The position numbers and the translations under genes are program-made. Positions 7,401-7,632 of a stretch of 7,632 bases of DNA are shown piece after piece (position 1 is the first letter of the stretch; each line of letters starts with the position of its first letter). The DNA is from Betaproteobacteria bacterium (GTDB lineage: Bacteria > Pseudomonadota > Gammaproteobacteria > Burkholderiales > Usitatibacteraceae), in contig JANYFH010000252.1 in NCBI GenBank assembly GCA_025362705.1, positions 1 to 7,632 on the forward strand, written 5' to 3'. The notes beneath the pieces were generated by a model. That model was not told the DNA's origin. It ran no database searches and was given only the letters and a program-made list of their open reading frames with translations.

Positions 7401-7632
7401 TCGAATCGAGCGCAATGAGATTGATGGTGCGTTTCGAGCCGCGCGAGACGTAGCCAAGATCACCATCGGGTTTGAAGCCGACGAGATAAGAAAGTTCGGA
7501 CACCAGCATCGCCGTATCGGCTGCAACACTGCGCCCGCCCTCGGGCTCGAACGCGCGCGCGAGGAAATGCAGACGATAGGTAGCGCGCGCATAGCGATCA
7601 AGACCCAAATCGAATTCGGCATTGCCTTCGTC
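4411..7632 (-). CDS. yfhM: Bacterial alpha-2-macroglobulin, thioester (YfhM) type, C-terminal part (5' end outside window)
   Basis: Bacterial alpha-2-macroglobulins are large envelope proteins thought to trap attacking proteases: cleavage of a bait region activates a thioester that binds the protease covalently. The frame is open to the right edge and gives 1073 residues; E. coli YfhM has about 1650, so a substantial N-terminal part, including the lipoprotein signal, is missing. The thioester motif CTEQ is at 5835-5824 (fragment residues 600-603) in LCTEQITSRAFP. The macroglobulin region with AVYWSGIVDVNGEQEFSYTV starts near residue 382. A helical thioester domain follows to about 870, then a C-terminal receptor-like domain (about 900-1073). 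A flexible, charged stretch at about 354-385 containing KRKR (375-378) may be the bait region. An apparent start at 7608 is a TTG inside the gene, not the true start. Linkage to pbpC confirms the YfhM type rather than YfaS, which lacks the thioester. Confidence 0.95.
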   Translation of the reverse strand, partial: DEGNAEFDLGLDRYARATYRLHFLARAFEPEGGRSVAADTAMLVSELSYLVGFKPDGDLGYVSRGSKRTINLIALDSKAKKIAVGDLKLELIERRFVSVLLKQSNGTYKYESRAKEIPVKESVLSIPAGGVNLPLDTGTPGTFFYRIRNADGVEQNKIEFSVAGAGNVTRSLDRNAELQLVLKNKDVIAGEEIEVSIRAPYAGAGLITIERDKVYAHQWFKAGTQASVQKIKLPADFEGNGYLTVQFIRDPGSDEIFMSPLSYGTVPFSVNLAKRTNKLNFSAPAKVKPGEVLKIKLSAEQPTRAVVFAVDEGILQVARYQEANPLAHFFQKRSLDVRTSQILDLILPEFKKLMQAAAPGGDAEGALGKNLNPFKRKRDKPAVYWSGIVDVNGEQEFSYTVPDTFNGTLRLMAVAVSEQTIGTLSSKAIVQGDFVLSPNAPLAVAPGDEFEVSVGVANNVAGSGKDAQVAVALKTSAHLEVVGAETQSLKIGEKKESVAIYRLKAKSGAVVKLGSATMTFSATLNGQQDKSAKLATDVSVRPAGPYYTQVTVGSFTGAQEVPIKRDVFSEYRKAEAAVSPLPLVIANGLMAYLDSFPHLCTEQITSRAFPAVVLGQRPEFGNVNQKDGAAKAQQSFASAVGVLRSRQNAEGGFGLWTASVEADEYASVYALHMLIEARERGYTVPPDLLAKGNSWLQQLATSPAKDLHDVRSRAYAAYLLTRQGTVTSTYLAALRETLDKKYPNAWQKDSIAVFLAASYKLMKDEKQAGKLMDEPLAQLEKRGEPYRYERYYDPTIRDAQTLYIASRHFPDRAKKLNFETLGAMVKTIQDGRFNTHSAAYVILALDAYATQIESKIAGKLSIAEIGKDGKSQALTLPQNLIPRVPFSPTAAKLKFGNEANMTTYFAVSESGFDKAPPMTELKLGMEIIREYVDAEGKPMSTVKVGQELTVRLKFRAIGRDFVSNVALVDLLPGGFEPVLNPIDAPNIQPAKKGAFVNRLGNVGGWNVEYADVREERVVLYGSVNATVSEYRYRIRATNVGTFVVPPAYGESMYERDVQARSLPGKIVVERAGK

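Noticed and set aside
7606..7608. TTG as the start of the alpha-2-macroglobulin
   Set aside because: The frame continues open to the window edge with plausible sequence, and a real family member needs a substantial further N-terminal region with a signal peptide.

Overview
The window looks like a stretch of a proteobacterial chromosome of moderately high GC. A betaproteobacterium is my best guess, from gene content and codon style; I could not test it. It carries four genes on the minus strand and the tail of one on the plus strand. There are no RNA genes, CRISPR arrays or intact insertion sequences. Coding density is high, and the longest non-coding gap is 185 nt (1178-1362).

Reading the minus strand in transcription order (right to left): (1) the C-terminal 1073 residues of a bacterial alpha-2-macroglobulin of the thioester (YfhM-like) type, whose N-terminal part lies beyond base 7632; (2) pbpC, penicillin-binding protein 1C, whose ATG overlaps the alpha-2-macroglobulin stop codon by one base (TAATG); (3) after 67 nt with a sigma70-like promoter, a small secreted PCu(A)C-type copper chaperone; (4) after 185 nt, a periplasmic HtrA/Deg-type serine protease with one PDZ domain. 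At the left edge, the last 28 codons of an alpha/beta hydrolase run on the plus strand and end 2 nt from the protease stop codon.

The alpha-2-macroglobulin and PbpC form a known pair: a periplasmic protease trap with a peptidoglycan synthase that may repair cell-wall damage. The other genes also act in the envelope but need not share a pathway with that pair.

The most unusual feature is a pair of related palindromic repeat copies inside the pbpC reading frame. One encodes much of the cytoplasmic N-terminal tail (about 4259-4320, possibly to 4374). The other encodes an extra loop between the SxN and KTG motifs of the transpeptidase domain (about 2791-2868). They share a 30-nt core with one mismatch, have similar left ends, and have a stem in which a base difference is compensated on the partner arm. 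They are translated in different reading frames. This resembles the coding-region palindromic elements of Rickettsia, but I do not recognise this family.
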